Shown here in pieces: positions 6,336 to 7,831 of a stretch of DNA of 7,831 nt. This stretch comes from CAILLO01 sp964579735. GTDB taxonomy: Bacteria; Bacillota; Clostridia; Saccharofermentanales; UBA5734. The notes beneath the pieces were generated by a model, which was given only the letters and a program-made list of their open reading frames with translations, had not been told where the DNA came from and did no database searches. Position 1 is the stretch's first letter. Each line of letters begins with the position of its first letter. The translations under genes were made by a program, and so were the position numbers. The stretch is from assembly GCA_964579735.1 (NCBI GenBank), contig CAZOHH010000093.1:1-7831 (forward strand), in the 5' to 3' direction.

Positions 6336-6354
6336 CCGCCCCTTTGACGGGCGG
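6336..6354 (+). promoter_or_regulatory. Short hairpin in front of the second epimerase ribosome binding site
   Basis: CCGCCC (6336-6341) and GGGCGG (6349-6354) enclose a seven-base loop and lie four bases before AAGGAGG (6358-6364). No T-run follows, so this is not a terminator. Its position copies that of the hairpin before the dehydrogenase, again immediately upstream of a Shine-Dalgarno site. A role in mRNA processing or translational tuning is possible. Confidence 0.35.
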
Positions 6355-6369
6355 AAGAAGGAGGCACTG

Positions 6370-7263
6370 ATGATTGCATTCGAACTGACCGGATTCGCCG
6401 ACGAAGCGGCGGTCGACCTCGCCGGGCAGGTCCGCGCCCTCGTGCGCAACGGGATGTCCTATGTGGACGTACGACAGGTCGACGGCATCAATGTCGCCGA
6501 TTTCACCCCCGACAAGGCCGCGGAAGTGCGCCGCATCTTCGGCGACGCCGGCATCCGGGTCTCCTGCGTCGGCTCGCCGATCGGAAAGATAAATCTGCGG
6601 GACCCGTTCCCGGCCCACCTCGAAAAGCTCCGCCGGACGTGCTCCACCGCTCACGTCCTCGGGACCCGTCTCATCCGCATCTTCAGCTTCTACCTTCCGG
6701 AAGGCGCGTCGCGCCCGGACTGCCGCGAGGAGGTCATCGAGCGCCTGGGGCACCTGCTGGACGTCGCCGCCGTCGAAGGCTGCACGCTGCTGCATGAGAA
6801 CGAGCGCGACATCTACGGCGAGACCTGGGAGCAGTGCCTCGATCTCCTCGAAGCTTTCAGCGGTAGACTGCGGGCCATCCACGACTGCGCCAACTACGTG
6901 CTCGTCGGAAGCGACCCCCTGGCCGGGATGAAGGCCCAGCTGAGCTTCGTCGACTACCTGCACGTCAAGGACGCCCGCACCGCGGAGGGCACCATCGTCC
7001 CCGCCGGCCACGGTGACGGACGCTACCCTGAAGTCCTCTCCCTCTACGCGACGCGTCCGGGTCCGCATTTCCTCTCCGTCGAACCCCACCTGACGCTCTT
7101 CTCCGGACGCGACTCGCTCGAGAAGAAGACGGCCGGAACGCCGACCGCCGCCGACGGGTTCACCTACCCCGACGCGGGAACCGCCTTCTCTGCCGCCGTA
7201 CAGGCCCTGCGGACGCTTCTGCCCGCCGTCGCCGCGTACCCGAATTCCCTCCGGGAGGAGTAG
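6370..7263 (+). CDS. Sugar phosphate isomerase/epimerase (xylose isomerase-like TIM barrel)
   Basis: This 297-residue protein starts at an ATG five bases after AAGGAGG (6358-6364). It begins on the first barrel strand, FELTGFADEA, and shows the family layout of about 280-300 residues. The four metal-binding positions are intact: E143 in LLHENERDIYG, D172 in IHDCANYV, H198 in YLHVKD (with K200 and D201) and E238 in SVEPHL. The substrate loop PAGHGDGRYPEV also matches. Known relatives epimerise or isomerise keto-sugars, keto-inositols (IolE/IolI type) or hydroxypyruvate-like compounds with a divalent metal. No signal peptide is visible, so it is cytoplasmic. It is the intact partner of the divergent barrel at 5573-6313; the Gfo/Idh/MocA enzyme at the head of the cluster could supply a keto intermediate. 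Substrate not assignable. The C-terminal segment AYPNSLREE runs into the next gene's ribosome binding site. Confidence 0.92.
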   Translation: MIAFELTGFADEAAVDLAGQVRALVRNGMSYVDVRQVDGINVADFTPDKAAEVRRIFGDAGIRVSCVGSPIGKINLRDPFPAHLEKLRRTCSTAHVLGTRLIRIFSFYLPEGASRPDCREEVIERLGHLLDVAAVEGCTLLHENERDIYGETWEQCLDLLEAFSGRLRAIHDCANYVLVGSDPLAGMKAQLSFVDYLHVKDARTAEGTIVPAGHGDGRYPEVLSLYATRPGPHFLSVEPHLTLFSGRDSLEKKTAGTPTAADGFTYPDAGTAFSAAVQALRTLLPAVAAYPNSLREE

Positions 7264-7267
7264 CGCC

Positions 7268-7831
7268 ATGTCCAGGTACCTCGCCGAAATGACCGTCAAC
7301 GAAGTCCGCGACACCTTGAAGACGCTTCGCACCGTCATCATCCCCGTAGGCGTCGTCGAACAGCATGGGTACCACCTGCCCCTGTGCGTCGACATCCACA
7401 ACTGCCAGGAAGTCGCGCTGCGCGCCGGCGATCGGCTGAACGCCATCGTCGCCCCGACCGTGTCCTACTGCTACTCCGGCGGCGAGCTGCCCGGCACGAT
7501 CAACATCAGCCCCTCCGTGTTCTCGCTTTACCTCGGCGACATCTGCTCCGAACTCGTCCGCATGGGGTTCGAGAAGATCGTCGTCCTGCTCGGGCATGCC
7601 GGCACCGACAACCGCGTGGCCTTGAAGAGCACCCTGCAGATGTTCCTCAAGCGCAACGCCGCCCCCAACGTCTCGCTGTCCCTGGTGGAGGTCTGGAACC
7701 TTTCGCCGACCTGGCTATCCTATTTCAAGATGGAGCCCGAGCACGACTTCCACGCCGGCGAGGTCGAGACCTCCCTGATGCTCTACTGGCACCCGGAGCA
7801 GGTCCGTCCCCGCATCGTCATGGACGACCCC
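7268..7831 (+). CDS. Creatininase family amidohydrolase, 3' end missing
   Basis: The ATG at 7268 follows GGGAGGAG (7253-7260) at seven bases and only four bases after the previous stop. The frame stays open for 188 codons to the window edge, against a family length of roughly 240-270. The hallmark metal-binding motif is complete: PVGVVEQHGYHLPLCVD with E31, H33 and D42, spaced exactly as creatininase E34, H36 and D45. H110 lies in GHAGTDN where relatives have GHGGN or GHYEN, and H162-A-G-E165-V-E-T-S matches the HAGExETS block. Known members hydrolyse cyclic or linear amides: creatinine, 2-amino-5-formylamino pyrimidine derivatives (ArfB), and a peptide in mycofactocin maturation (MftE). No mycofactocin genes are seen, so that role is not supported. 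In this cluster, hydrolysis of an amide or lactam intermediate is inferred. Confidence 0.92.
   Translation, partial: MSRYLAEMTVNEVRDTLKTLRTVIIPVGVVEQHGYHLPLCVDIHNCQEVALRAGDRLNAIVAPTVSYCYSGGELPGTINISPSVFSLYLGDICSELVRMGFEKIVVLLGHAGTDNRVALKSTLQMFLKRNAAPNVSLSLVEVWNLSPTWLSYFKMEPEHDFHAGEVETSLMLYWHPEQVRPRIVMDDP

Noticed and set aside
7245..7258. Small palindrome CCTC-CGG-GAGG over the ribosome binding site of the creatininase gene
   Set aside because: The four-base stem with a three-base loop is too weak to call a regulatory hairpin, and palindromes around GGAGG are common in GC-rich DNA.
7268..7831. MftE of a mycofactocin locus
   Set aside because: No radical SAM protein, precursor peptide or other mycofactocin gene is present in the window; creatininase family membership alone is not specific.
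1..7831. tRNA or rRNA genes, CRISPR arrays, insertion sequences, intrinsic terminators
   Set aside because: No regularly spaced repeats, transposase motifs, cloverleaf-like segments or hairpins followed by T-runs were seen on either strand.

Overview
The window is GC-rich bacterial DNA with strong Shine-Dalgarno sites and C/G-ending codons. It carries one short leftward gene and a rightward cluster of eight closely packed genes. The mix of families (PIG-L deacetylase, Gfo/Idh/MocA oxidoreductase, non-haem URO-D family protein, xylose-isomerase-like TIM barrels, cyclase and creatininase family hydrolases) is common in metabolically versatile, polymer-degrading environmental bacteria such as Planctomycetota, Lentisphaerota, Armatimonadota or Hydrogenedentota. 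No rRNA or other phylogenetic marker is present, so this assignment is only a guess.

Layout. Bases 1-145 (minus strand) hold the N-terminus of a PIG-L/LmbE-type deacetylase that runs off the left edge. Bases 146-443 form a divergent control region. It contains a convincing extended -10 promoter firing rightward (379-407), two inverted repeats and an imperfect direct repeat that could be operators, and a weak leftward -10. Next comes a 25-codon ORF with a good ribosome binding site (444-521). The cluster follows: Gfo/Idh/MocA oxidoreductase (536-1570), Glu/Leu/Phe/Val-type dehydrogenase, most likely glutamate dehydrogenase (1636-2895), URO-D family protein (2961-4019), cyclase/kynurenine-formamidase family protein (4028-4729), AAC(3)-like N-acetyltransferase with an unusual cysteine-rich tail (4726-5595), two sugar phosphate isomerase/epimerase-like TIM barrels (5573-6313 and 6370-7263), and a creatininase family hydrolase that runs off the right edge (7268-7831).

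Gene spacing is 65 bases or less throughout, with an ATGA overlap at 4726-4729 and a 23-base overlap at 5573-5595. No terminator is visible between the genes, so one transcript from the promoter near 400 is the simplest model. The families suggest breakdown or remodelling of a small, oxidised, nitrogen-containing sugar-, cyclitol- or amide-like compound: an NAD(P)-linked oxidation, epimerisation/isomerisation, hydrolysis by the cyclase and creatininase family members, N-acylation by the AAC(3)-like enzyme, and glutamate dehydrogenase connecting amino nitrogen to 2-oxoglutarate. The substrate cannot be read from the sequence, and no transporter or regulator gene lies inside the window.

Several members depart from family consensus at key positions. 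The URO-D protein lacks the cysteine zinc ligands of the MtaA type and the late His of HemE. The cyclase has GTYLE instead of GTHxD. The first TIM barrel has lost the HxKD histidine. The AAC(3)-like protein ends in two CX4CX2C motifs. This points to a specialised, possibly uncharacterised, pathway rather than housekeeping metabolism.
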